Assembly (NCBI GenBank): GCA_963788205.1
Contig: CAWBGG010000005.1
Coordinates: 62,001 to 126,000, forward strand
DNA from: CAVVMA01 sp963788205
GTDB lineage: Bacteria > Desulfobacterota > Binatia > Binatales > Binataceae
Direction: 5' to 3'
Length of the DNA: 64,000 nt
Part shown: positions 42,670-50,781 of the stretch, piece after piece
Numbering within the stretch: position 1 is the stretch's first letter
Layout of the letters: each line of letters opens with the position of its first letter
Program-made: the position numbers and the translations under genes
Notes under the pieces: model-generated
The model's database searches: none
What the model was told of the DNA's origin: nothing
Seen by the model: only the letters and a program-made list of their open reading frames with translations

Positions 42670-44937
42670 ATGAAAATCAGTGAGCAGGAGCTGGAGGGGG
42701 GCTTTCCTGACGACGGGACTCCCTCGCCGGCACAGGTGAAGGGGGCCTTCTCGCGCATTCCGGAGGAGCAACTGAAACATCTTTTCACGTTGACCCATCG
42801 CGATCCGCACTCGATCCTCGGCGCTCATAAGATCGATTCCGGCGTGGTGGTTCGGACCTATCGCCCCGATGCCGAGCGGGTGTTTCTTCTGGTCGATGAC
42901 GAGCCGTCGCGGATGATGGCCGAACGGCCTCAACGGGGGTTGTTCGAGGTTCGGATTGAAGATTGGCCGGCGCCTGCGACATGTCGATTCGAGGTGCATT
43001 ACGCAGGCGGCGCGGTAGTGACTATTCGCGATCCATACTTATTTCGGCCGGCGCTGGGCGATCTCGATTTGCATTTGTGGGCGGAACAGAAGCACGAACG
43101 CATCTGGGACAAGTTCGGCGCTCACGCCCGCGAGCTCGAAGGCGTGCGCGGAGTTTCATTCGCGGTCTGGGCGCCCAACGCCGCCGGCGTCAGCGTGGTG
43201 GGAGATTTCAACAGTTGGGACGGCCGCCTTCACATGATGCGGATGCTCGGCGGCTCGGGCGTATGGGAGGTGTTCGTTCCCGGCCTCGCGCCGGGCTCGC
43301 TTTACAAGTACGAGATTCGCAGGAAGGACGGCGGAATCTGCATCAAGAGCGATCCGTTTGCGGCGGCGGCTGAGTGCCCGCCGGCGTCGGCCTCGAGGGT
43401 CTACCAGTCCGGCTACGTATTCAATGACCAGACCTGGATTGCCGAGCGCGGACGCCGCGATCCGCTTCACAGCCCACTTGCGATTTACGAAGTTCACCTG
43501 GGCTCGTGGCGGCGGAGGCCCGAGGAATCGAACCGTTCACTCACCTATCGCGAACTTGGCGAGGAACTGGCCGACTATGTCTCCGACCTGGGCTTCACTC
43601 ACGTCGAGTTCCTGCCGGTCACCGAGCATCCGTTCAACGGTTCATGGGGCTACCAGACCACCGGTTACTATGCTCCCACGGCGCGCTATGGCGCTCCCGA
43701 CGACTTCCGCTACCTAGTCGACCATCTGCACCAGCGCGGCATCGGCGTGATTCTCGACTGGGTACCGGGCCATTTCCCCACCGACGAATTCAGCCTCGGC
43801 CGCTTCGACGGCACCGCGCTGTACGAGCATATCGACCCACGCCAGGGTTTTCATCCGGAGTGGAATACCTACATCTTCAATTTCGGGCGCAACGAAGTGC
43901 GAAGCTTTCTGCTGGGCAGCGCGCACTACTGGCTAGAGGAGTTCCACGCCGACGGGCTTCGCGTCGACGCGGTTTCGTCGATGCTCTATCTCGACTACGC
44001 GCGACGGCATGGTGAGTGGATACCAAATGCGTATGGGGGAAATGAGAACCATGAGGCAATCTCATTCCTGCGCGAGCTCAACCAGCAGGTTTACGCGCGC
44101 CATCGGGGAGTGCTGATGGTTGCCGAGGAGTCAACCGCGTGGGCGGGAGTGAGCCGGCCAGTGTACGCCGGCGGGCTCGGGTTCGGCTTCAAGTGGGACA
44201 TGGGATGGATGCACGACACCCTGGATTATTTCACCAAGGAGCCGGTTCATCGCCGCTACCATCATCGCGACCTGACCTTCGGCCTGCTCTACGCATGGTT
44301 CGAGAATTTCATCCTGCCGCTATCGCATGACGAGGTGGTCCACGGCAAGCGCGCGCTGCTCGACAAGATGCCCGGCGATCGCTGGCAGAAGTTCGCCAAT
44401 CTGCGCGCGCTGTTCGGCTACATGTGGGCGCGATCGGGCAAGAAGGTGCTCTTCATGGGCGGCGAGTTCGGCCAGTGGCGCGAGTGGAATCACGATCACA
44501 GCCTCGATTGGCATCTGCTCGGCGAGGCCGACCATCGGGGCGTGCAGGGCCTGATTCGCGATCTGAACCGGATCTATCGCGCCGAGCCCGCGCTGTGGGA
44601 AGCCGATCACGACCCGGCGGGCTTTCAGTGGATCGATCCGGACAACGCGGATGAAAATACGATCGCGTTCCTGCGCATCGCGCCTTCGACCGGCCGCCGG
44701 CTGCTTTGCGTGGGCAATTTCTCACCCGTGATGCGCACTGAATACCGCGTCGGCGTGCCCGCGCCCGGTCTTTATCGCGAGATTCTCAACACCGACTCAA
44801 CGCTCTACGGCGGCAGCAACCAGGGCAACGCCGGCGCCGTGATGGCCGAGCCCAAGCCGTGGCACTCGTTCCAGCATTCGTTGCTGCTCAAGTTGCCGCC
44901 GCTGGCTACGCTCTGGTTCGAAGTCCCGCCAAACTGA
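42670..44937 (+). CDS. glgB: 1,4-alpha-glucan branching enzyme (GlgB)
   Basis: A 755-residue GH13 enzyme that introduces alpha-1,6 branches into glycogen. N-terminal and CBM48 domains (HRDPHSILGAHKIDSG; SFAVWAPNAAGVSVVGDFNSWDGR near 160-180) precede the catalytic barrel. The nucleophile is Asp433 in DGLRVDAVSSMLYLDY, the acid/base lies in VAEESTAW (Glu486/487), and SHDEVVHGK carries the third acid. Length is standard. Its stop lies 6 bases before the left 27-bp direct repeat of the inserted module. Confidence 0.93.
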   Translation: MKISEQELEGGFPDDGTPSPAQVKGAFSRIPEEQLKHLFTLTHRDPHSILGAHKIDSGVVVRTYRPDAERVFLLVDDEPSRMMAERPQRGLFEVRIEDWPAPATCRFEVHYAGGAVVTIRDPYLFRPALGDLDLHLWAEQKHERIWDKFGAHARELEGVRGVSFAVWAPNAAGVSVVGDFNSWDGRLHMMRMLGGSGVWEVFVPGLAPGSLYKYEIRRKDGGICIKSDPFAAAAECPPASASRVYQSGYVFNDQTWIAERGRRDPLHSPLAIYEVHLGSWRRRPEESNRSLTYRELGEELADYVSDLGFTHVEFLPVTEHPFNGSWGYQTTGYYAPTARYGAPDDFRYLVDHLHQRGIGVILDWVPGHFPTDEFSLGRFDGTALYEHIDPRQGFHPEWNTYIFNFGRNEVRSFLLGSAHYWLEEFHADGLRVDAVSSMLYLDYARRHGEWIPNAYGGNENHEAISFLRELNQQVYARHRGVLMVAEESTAWAGVSRPVYAGGLGFGFKWDMGWMHDTLDYFTKEPVHRRYHHRDLTFGLLYAWFENFILPLSHDEVVHGKRALLDKMPGDRWQKFANLRALFGYMWARSGKKVLFMGGEFGQWREWNHDHSLDWHLLGEADHRGVQGLIRDLNRIYRAEPALWEADHDPAGFQWIDPDNADENTIAFLRIAPSTGRRLLCVGNFSPVMRTEYRVGVPAPGLYREILNTDSTLYGGSNQGNAGAVMAEPKPWHSFQHSLLLKLPPLATLWFEVPPN

Positions 44938-44942
44938 TTCCG

Positions 44943-44969
44943 CAGCCGCCGCTCAGCGCGCCGACGATC
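44943..44969 (+). repeat. Left 27-bp direct repeat (att-like)
   Basis: Begins CAGCCGCCGCTCAGC and is identical over 27 bases to 49185-49211. Neighbouring bases differ on both sides. It lies just after the glgB stop. Confidence 0.92.
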
Positions 44970-45057
44970 CTTCCCGCCGAGGGCGTTTATCACGCGGAAC
45001 TGAATGCGGCCCGCGCATTTCGAGTCGCGACGCGAAATGGGGTAAGATTGTCGCCGG

Positions 45058-46420
45058 ATGGAAGAAGATCCCGATATTGACGCCGAGAGCCTACACGTGG
45101 CGCACCGATGGTGCCAGCTTAGAGGAGCGGGCTGGTCGCTTCGCGACAAAATCGGTAGGGGCGGCACTGCTCCAGTTTTCGAGCTTACCTCCCCGGACGG
45201 CCCGCGAGCATTGAAAGTCTACGACAAGGCCTTCTCGGCCGGAGAAGGGCAACATAGAGATCAAGCGTATCGAGCAGCAGATTGCATTGCGAGGCCACGA
45301 TTGCGCATCTCTAGTGCAGGTCTATGACGGGGGACCATTCGAGGGCCGGCTCTTCCTGCTCATGAGCAGGGCGCCGGGGAGAGAACTTGAAAAGCGTCTT
45401 CAGGATGTCCCTCGGGACAAGATCCGTTACATAATAGATCAAGTAGCGCGGGCAGTCTTGTTCCTGAGGAGCAAGGAGCTCTGCCATCGCGACATAAAGG
45501 CCGCAAACGTTTTCATCTCCGACGATTTCGGCCAGGCAACGCTGCTCGATCTTTCGGTCACCCGAAACATATACGACCCTGTCGGACTGGGTACCGATCA
45601 TGACGGCCAGCTGCCTATTGTTGCAACGGCACGTTACTCGCCACCAGAATACCTCTTCCGTCTGCTAGAGTCCGGCGTCGAGCTCTGGCACGCTTTGGAT
45701 GTTTATCAGTTGGGCGGCCTGCTGCATGATTTGATCGTGAAAGAGCCCCTATTTCAATTGGAATACCTAAGATCTAGCGAGAACAGATACCGATTCGCTT
45801 GGATTGTCGCCACCGTTGATCCGAAAATACAGGCGGACGATGTCGATCAGGACCTTGTCTTTATCGCGCGCCGGGCGCTCGATAAGGATTGGCGACGACG
45901 ATCGGCTTTAAGGTTGGAGGATTTTCTAGCGGACTCGAAGGCTCAACGGGATCGCTCACTTGAGGCCCTTGGCCTAACTGCTGGTCTCCCGCAGGCCTAT
46001 CGAACAAGGAACGATAATATTGCGGCCCGACTGCAACGTGTGACCGGCATCGCGAGGAGTTTACAGCCGGCAGTTTTAGAACGCCTGCGAAACGGGGGAG
46101 TAACGGCGCAACATTTCATTGAACCCGGCGCGGACGACAACTCCAAAGTGCTGCGCTTTTGCTGGAGCGCGCCGACGCCCGGCAATGACGCTAGTTCCAG
46201 CTCGGTTGAGTTTCGCCTAAACTTGAGTTTGAAGGTTCAGAGCGATGGCACCTTCTTCGAGAGCTCGGCTGGATTGGCAGTCGTAGTCGATAGCCGTCGG
46301 CGAGAGGTCGCCATGGATTTGCCTCGCGTCGAAGATGGTTTGGCGGACTCGCTTCTAGTCAGTCAGGCAGTATCGGCCTTAGGGGCGTTGGCCGTCGATC
46401 TCGGTCGGGCCTCGGCCTAG
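45058..46420 (+). pseudogene. Serine/threonine protein kinase-like, +1 frameshifted
   Basis: The first frame runs from 45058 with the glycine loop KIGRGGTAPVFEL and lysine ALKVYDK. After GGA-GAA at 45241-45246 one extra G shifts the frame. Reading on from 45248 gives GNIEIKRIEQQIALRGHDCA, then the rest of the kinase: CHRDIKAANVF, LLDLS in place of DFG, and ARYSPPEYLF in place of APE. A C-terminal domain of about 150 residues (from RNDNIAARLQRV) matches nothing I know. Repaired length is about 453 residues. Atypical DFG/APE motifs suggest a divergent kinase. First gene of the module. Confidence 0.75.
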
Positions 46421-46434
46421 CCCTAGGGGAACGT

Positions 46435-47598
46435 ATGTCGCTTTGGTGGGCTCGAAGAGAACAACTTGACCAACATCAGCTCTCGTTAATCGAGGGCCTA
46501 CCCCTCCGCGAGAGTCACCTCATTCTGGGCCCGCCAGGTTCCGGCAAAACCAACGTATTGCTGCGCAGAGCTCAGTTTGTCCGCGGACAGGAGATGCCAA
46601 ATGTGCTGGTCTTAGCTTTCACCCGTTCGCTTACGGAGTTTGTCAAGACCGGTTGCTTCGATGATCAGGCGCGCGAGATTTTCCCGGAGAGCTGCGTGAC
46701 GACACTGGAGTCGTGGCTCCGCTGGCTCTACAAGGAACACCGCCGAGCCCTGCCCGATAGAGAAGACGATCTGGGCGAATAGAAGAAGAAGCTTGCTGAG
46801 GGCGCTTTCGACTTCCAGGAGCAGGGGCTTGTGCCGCGATATGACGCGCTGTTCATCGACGAAGCTCAGGACCTGATGCCAGAAGAGGTAGAAGTATTGG
46901 CTCAATGGAGATCCGTTCTATTTTTCGTGGGCGACGATCGGCAGAAGATTTATGAACATACGGACGGCTTGAAGGCAGTGCGAGCGATTGTGCCGTCGTC
47001 GCACGAGCGAGTGCTTCCATTCCACTACCGCCTGGCACCTGAACTTTGCCGCATGGCGGACCGAATCCTACTTCCAGGAGCCGGAGGCAGCCTGGAGGCG
47101 TCGGAACATTACAATGGCCCGAGACCAGGCCAAATCGAAATATGGGGCCCGCTCCACCCGGATAGACAACTTGAGCAGGCGACTACAAAGTTGAAGGACC
47201 AAGTACGAGTCTACGCCGACCTCATACAACAGGGAGATCGGCTTGGCGTAGTTGTCGCCCGAAAGGATGCTCGAGACATAGTCTTCGCGCACTTCGAGCA
47301 AGATCCAGTGCTGAAGGGAAAATCCAAAATCGTACGCGCAAGAGAAGACGGTGATGATCTGTATGATCCGTCGTTCGATCCCGACGTTCCGATCTGTATC
47401 CTCACGGTCCAAGGGTGCAAGGGGTTGGAATTCAGGTCCGTGCATTGGCTTTTCTGCGAGGAGCTGAGTCGGCACCACAACAACGAGCACTATTACACGG
47501 TAGTCACTCGGGCGAAGACGAGCCTCGATATCTATTACACGAAGACGCTGCCCCAAGTTCTCGCGCGAGCGCACTCGAAAGGCGTGCAACCTTGGTGA
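46435..47598 (+). pseudogene. Superfamily 1 (UvrD-like) helicase/ATPase with in-frame amber codon
   Basis: One frame throughout. Walker A is LILGPPGSGKTNVLLRR (about 31-47), motif Ia NVLVLAFTRSLTEF, Walker B DALFIDEAQDLMPEE, motif III VLFFVGDDRQKIYE, motif IV LPFHYRLAPEL, motif V ILTVQGCKGLEFRSVHW, motif VI HYYTVVTRAKTSLDIYY. A TAG at 46780-46782 splits it after residue 115, between motif Ia and Walker B. Read through, it is 387 residues, short for UvrD and lacking the 1B/2B insertions. It starts 14 bases after the kinase and overlaps the next gene by 4 bases. Confidence 0.8.
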
Positions 47599-49082
47599 CC
47601 GATATGCAATCCGAATATCTCTTTGCGGCCACGACCGAGCCTGAGTTAAACGACCTGTTGGCGGGCCGCGAGGCGGGGAGCCCTATGCCTTGGTTAGGGC
47701 GGCCCGCTCCCCTGCAGCTTGCAACAGGTTCAACCGGGGTGCTGTGGAGGAAGCCGCGTCATCTTGCTGAACCGGTACAAGCTTTGATCTTGGTTGCTCG
47801 CGAGGAAGACCAGAGGCGTCTTTGCGGACGATTCGCCCAGCTTCGGAGCGACCTTTCTCCGTTGACTTCGTGGTGTCACCTACTCACGCCACGGCGGTTT
47901 GAGTCGTTGGACTCATTGACGCGTTACCCGGATCTCGGCGGTCTGGAGGCGGCTTGGACCGGGTTGATCGTTGCGGAAACGCTCCTTCTAACCGAAAGGT
48001 CGCTGGCCCAACTCCGCATCTCCGCGTGTCTGGCGACGCAAAGCTTCGCGCTCGCGCGCGCGAAAGCCCTTTGGAGCCCCGCCTCGGCGCCCGAAATCCT
48101 CAAACGGTTTGATGACGCGCAGCAATTCCTCAGGGCGGAGGATGGCATCTACCGCGGAGAGTCGCGCATTGAAAGGGTGCGAGCCGCCCTTCATCCCATT
48201 TGGGCATCTCTCGCGGGAGCATCGGGAGTGGAGCCAATCGTAGAAAGCCTCGTAGAGCTTCGAGATGCTCGATTGCGCGAAGATAAGGAGGAAGCTCGCC
48301 GATTTGCAGCGCCTCTGGTGGGATCGATACCCGAGGCTAGACTGTTCGACAAGCTGGCAGATCTGACTTCAGAGCAACGGCTTCAGGTTTTCGATAAAAT
48401 CATGGATAGCCTCGAGGCGACGATGGGTCGTGAGCCGATGCGGCGAAGTGGCCTGACGCTACTTGCGGGGTATCTGGCTACTGTTGCCGCTGGGGGATCT
48501 CCTAGCCTCACTCTTGCACAGTCTAGTGCGCAGCGCTGGCCCGAGATCACTGCATGGGCGTATACCGTCGGAGGAATTGGTGAGCGTATAGTTTGGACTT
48601 CCGCTTTCGACGGTCTTGGGAGATTAGTCGCTCGCGAGTTGCTACGACCTCTCAGGCTTGATGAGCCTCCAACCTGTGATTTTGCCCTTGATGAAGCACA
48701 GGTACTGGTCGATCCGAAACTGTCGGATCCGCTGGTTCACCTCCGGATTAAGCAATCGAGAATAGTCAGCGTGGCCCTTCTGCCCGGCGTCAACGTGCTC
48801 ATTCCCATCAGCGACTCGGCAGGGCAGGAGCCGAGAAAGCCTGAGTCTGGCTGGACAAAGCGCCAAGCGGAGCCGCCTGCCGCAGCCCATACTGGAGGCG
48901 ATCCGCTCGCCGTTCTTGCCGATGCCATCTGGCCATACCTCCGCATCCGCCTAGAGGGTTCTTTCCGGTCGGCCCAAGGCACTGGCCCCGCCTTTCGCGA
49001 ATCGGAAAAATCACCGTCGAGCCGCGGCAGACAGAGGCCAACTTCCCAATCGGGCCTTCCACTAAGAGAGCCGGAAAAATAA
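47595..49082 (+). CDS. Unknown 495-residue protein of the kinase/helicase module
   Basis: GTG start at 47595 overlaps the helicase stop (GTGA); ATG at 47604 is an alternative. The frame is intact. No domain is recognised. Two regions stand out: an alpha-helical middle (ARAKALWSPASAPEILKRFD ... RIERVRAALHPIWASL) and a later segment (RSGLTLLAGYLATVAAGG, then WAYTVGGIGERIVWTSAFDGLGR). The C-terminal 80 residues are Pro/Ser/Arg rich and likely disordered. The tight coupling shows that it works with the ATPase, perhaps as scaffold or effector. Confidence 0.7.
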   Translation: MTDMQSEYLFAATTEPELNDLLAGREAGSPMPWLGRPAPLQLATGSTGVLWRKPRHLAEPVQALILVAREEDQRRLCGRFAQLRSDLSPLTSWCHLLTPRRFESLDSLTRYPDLGGLEAAWTGLIVAETLLLTERSLAQLRISACLATQSFALARAKALWSPASAPEILKRFDDAQQFLRAEDGIYRGESRIERVRAALHPIWASLAGASGVEPIVESLVELRDARLREDKEEARRFAAPLVGSIPEARLFDKLADLTSEQRLQVFDKIMDSLEATMGREPMRRSGLTLLAGYLATVAAGGSPSLTLAQSSAQRWPEITAWAYTVGGIGERIVWTSAFDGLGRLVARELLRPLRLDEPPTCDFALDEAQVLVDPKLSDPLVHLRIKQSRIVSVALLPGVNVLIPISDSAGQEPRKPESGWTKRQAEPPAAAHTGGDPLAVLADAIWPYLRIRLEGSFRSAQGTGPAFRESEKSPSSRGRQRPTSQSGLPLREPEK

Positions 49083-49183
49083 CCAGCCCTCGGATCGATT
49101 TTGAACCCTCGCTTCGGGGCTCTCTCCGCCTTGATTTCCGGGTAAGAGTTTTGGCATCGACGTCGGCATGGGGACGCCGCTCA

Positions 49184-49447
49184 TCAGCCGCCGCTCAGCG
49201 CGCCGACGATCTGGACTTCGTCGCCGTCGCGAAGCGGGACCTCGAGAGTGCGCACCTGCTCGCCGTTGACGAAGAGCTGGATATGGCGGCGAATCCGATC
49301 CTGCTCATCGATGATCCGGAAGCGAATTCCGGGAAAGCTTTGGTCGAGGCGACGCGTGAGATCGGCCAGCGTGACGGCATCTAGCGCGATCTCCGTCTTG
49401 CCGCCGGTGTACGAATGCAACTGGCTGGGGATCCGCACGCGGATCAT
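49184..49447 (-). CDS. MoaD/ThiS-family sulfur carrier protein
   Basis: An 87-residue beta-grasp protein ending in Gly-Gly (VQIVGALSGG), the C-terminus that is adenylated and thiocarboxylated. It starts MIRVRIPSQLHSYTGGKTEI, with start ATG at 49447 overlapping the stop of the preceding gene by 4 bases. Family members give sulfur for molybdopterin, thiamine or cysteine synthesis. The TLADLTRRLDQSFPGIRFRI core and VNGEQVRTLEVPLRDGDEV are typical. The last nine codons form the right direct repeat, so the element seems to have integrated at this gene end. The linked beta-propeller protein does not reveal which pathway it serves. Confidence 0.83.
   Translation of the reverse strand: MIRVRIPSQLHSYTGGKTEIALDAVTLADLTRRLDQSFPGIRFRIIDEQDRIRRHIQLFVNGEQVRTLEVPLRDGDEVQIVGALSGG
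49185..49211 (-). repeat. Right 27-bp direct repeat, 3' end of moaD
   Basis: Identical to 44943-44969. Read on the minus strand it encodes the end of MoaD (VGALSGG) and the first two bases of its TGA stop. Confidence 0.92.
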
Positions 49448-50649
49448 GGGACCATCGCCACTCCGACCGACAGAATCCGCTGCATATGCTCCGCGATCCG
49501 CTCCCACGACGCGCCTTCATTGCGGCTATACCAAAGCTCGCCGCTGGTAGTGCCAAAGTAGAGCCCGACCGGTTCGCATTGGTCGCCCGCGAAGGCCTGG
49601 CGCAACACCGTCCACCACGCCTGCTCGCGCGGCAGGCCGCGATCCTGCCGCTGCCATGATTCACCGGCGTCGCGCGTTTGGTAGATCGCGGCCTTGCCGC
49701 CGATACAGGTGCGCGGCCACACCGCCGTTGCGTCCATCGGGAAAACCCAGGCGGTGTCGGGATCGCGCGGATGGAGCACGATGCCGAACCCGATGTCGCC
49801 AATCTCGGCCGGCATGTTGCGCCCGATCCTCACCCATTCCTCGCCCGGACGGTCCAGCCGGTAGATACCGCAGTGGTTCTGCTGGTAGAGGCGATCGGGC
49901 CGCGCCGGATGAATCTGCAAGCAATGCGTATCCTGCCCGAATTCCGGATAAGGATCGGGCAGAAAGTTGGCCTCGACGTTACGGTTGAGCGGCCGCCAAC
50001 TCGCACATCGATCGGCGGACTCGAATACGCCACCCTCCGAGGTGACCAGGTAGAGGTGCGCCGTGTCGCGCGGATCAATCGTGATCCACTGCGCCATCGA
50101 ACCGTCCGGCGTGCCGACTCCCATCGCGCCCCACTTGGGATACATCGGATGGCGGTTGAAACCCTCGACCTCGGCCCACGAAAGGCCGCCATCCTCGCTG
50201 CGAAACAGGCCCGGCGGTGACGTGCAGGCCCACCAGACGGCCGGCTCGCTCGCATGTCCAGGAGCAATCGAAAAAGTGTAATCGACCGCGCGGGCCTCCC
50301 AGCCCTCGGGGAATTTGCCGAACCTGGGCGGATGGGGAACCTCCTGCCAGTTGCGGCCCATGTCGGTCGAACGGAAGATGGTCGGGCCCAGATGGCCGGT
50401 ACGCGACGCCGCGAGCATCGTGCGGCCGTCGCGCGGGTCGAGCACGATATGGTTGATGATGTGGCCGAGAAAATGGGGACCGTCCAGGCGCCATCGCCGC
50501 CGTGCCGCGTCGCTGTAAAAGATGAACGCGCCCTTGCGAGTGCCCACCAGCAACGCGATGGTCGCGGCCTTGGGCGCGCGAACGGGCTGCTGAGCGGCGC
50601 GCTTGCTGCGGGTGCGCCGCGCGGCGACTGCTTTTTTGGTGCGGATCAT
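49444..50649 (-). CDS. Beta-propeller (sialidase/VPS10-like repeat) protein
   Basis: 401 residues from MIRTKKAVAARRTRSKRAAQ; an ATG at 50697 would add 16. Repeated blades contain Asp-box-like motifs: FRSTDMGRNWQEV, FRSEDGGLSWAEV, FESADRCASWRPL, YQTRDAGESWQRQ and YSRNEGASWERI, the S-x-D-x-G-x-x-W pattern of sialidase/VPS10-type propellers. The very basic N-terminus is not a clean signal peptide. It is translationally coupled to the MoaD-like protein, a pairing I have no explanation for. No catalytic residues of true sialidases are evident. Confidence 0.78.
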   Translation of the reverse strand: MIRTKKAVAARRTRSKRAAQQPVRAPKAATIALLVGTRKGAFIFYSDAARRRWRLDGPHFLGHIINHIVLDPRDGRTMLAASRTGHLGPTIFRSTDMGRNWQEVPHPPRFGKFPEGWEARAVDYTFSIAPGHASEPAVWWACTSPPGLFRSEDGGLSWAEVEGFNRHPMYPKWGAMGVGTPDGSMAQWITIDPRDTAHLYLVTSEGGVFESADRCASWRPLNRNVEANFLPDPYPEFGQDTHCLQIHPARPDRLYQQNHCGIYRLDRPGEEWVRIGRNMPAEIGDIGFGIVLHPRDPDTAWVFPMDATAVWPRTCIGGKAAIYQTRDAGESWQRQDRGLPREQAWWTVLRQAFAGDQCEPVGLYFGTTSGELWYSRNEGASWERIAEHMQRILSVGVAMVP

Positions 50650-50781
50650 GTTCCCGGCATCCCCTGGCGGAGCAAATCCTAACTTCGACCGGCTCATGAC
50701 TGCAAACCGAATCGTTGCCGTAGCCCGCCAATCATGCTTGCATGCTTGAACTCTGGCGTGTGAATTGAGAGGACGAAACCG

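Larger units (their letters stand above)
44943..49211 (+). mobile_element. Putative integrated module between 27-bp direct repeats at the 3' end of moaD
   Basis: 4.27 kb including both repeats. The right copy is the last codons of moaD (encoding IVGALSGG), the left copy an isolated duplicate next to glgB. Excision by recombination between copies would leave glgB and moaD convergent and almost touching. The enclosed genes (kinase, helicase-like ATPase, unknown) look lower in GC and have a different codon style by eye. No integrase or transposase is encoded, so the recombinase would have to act in trans or has been lost. The gaps 44970-45057 and 49083-49183 show no gene. Confidence 0.6.

Noticed and set aside
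45241..46782. Programmed frameshift and stop readthrough as deliberate regulation of the kinase and helicase
   Set aside because: There is no slippery heptamer with a downstream pseudoknot that I can see, and no context favouring TAG readthrough. Mutation or sequence error is the simpler reading.
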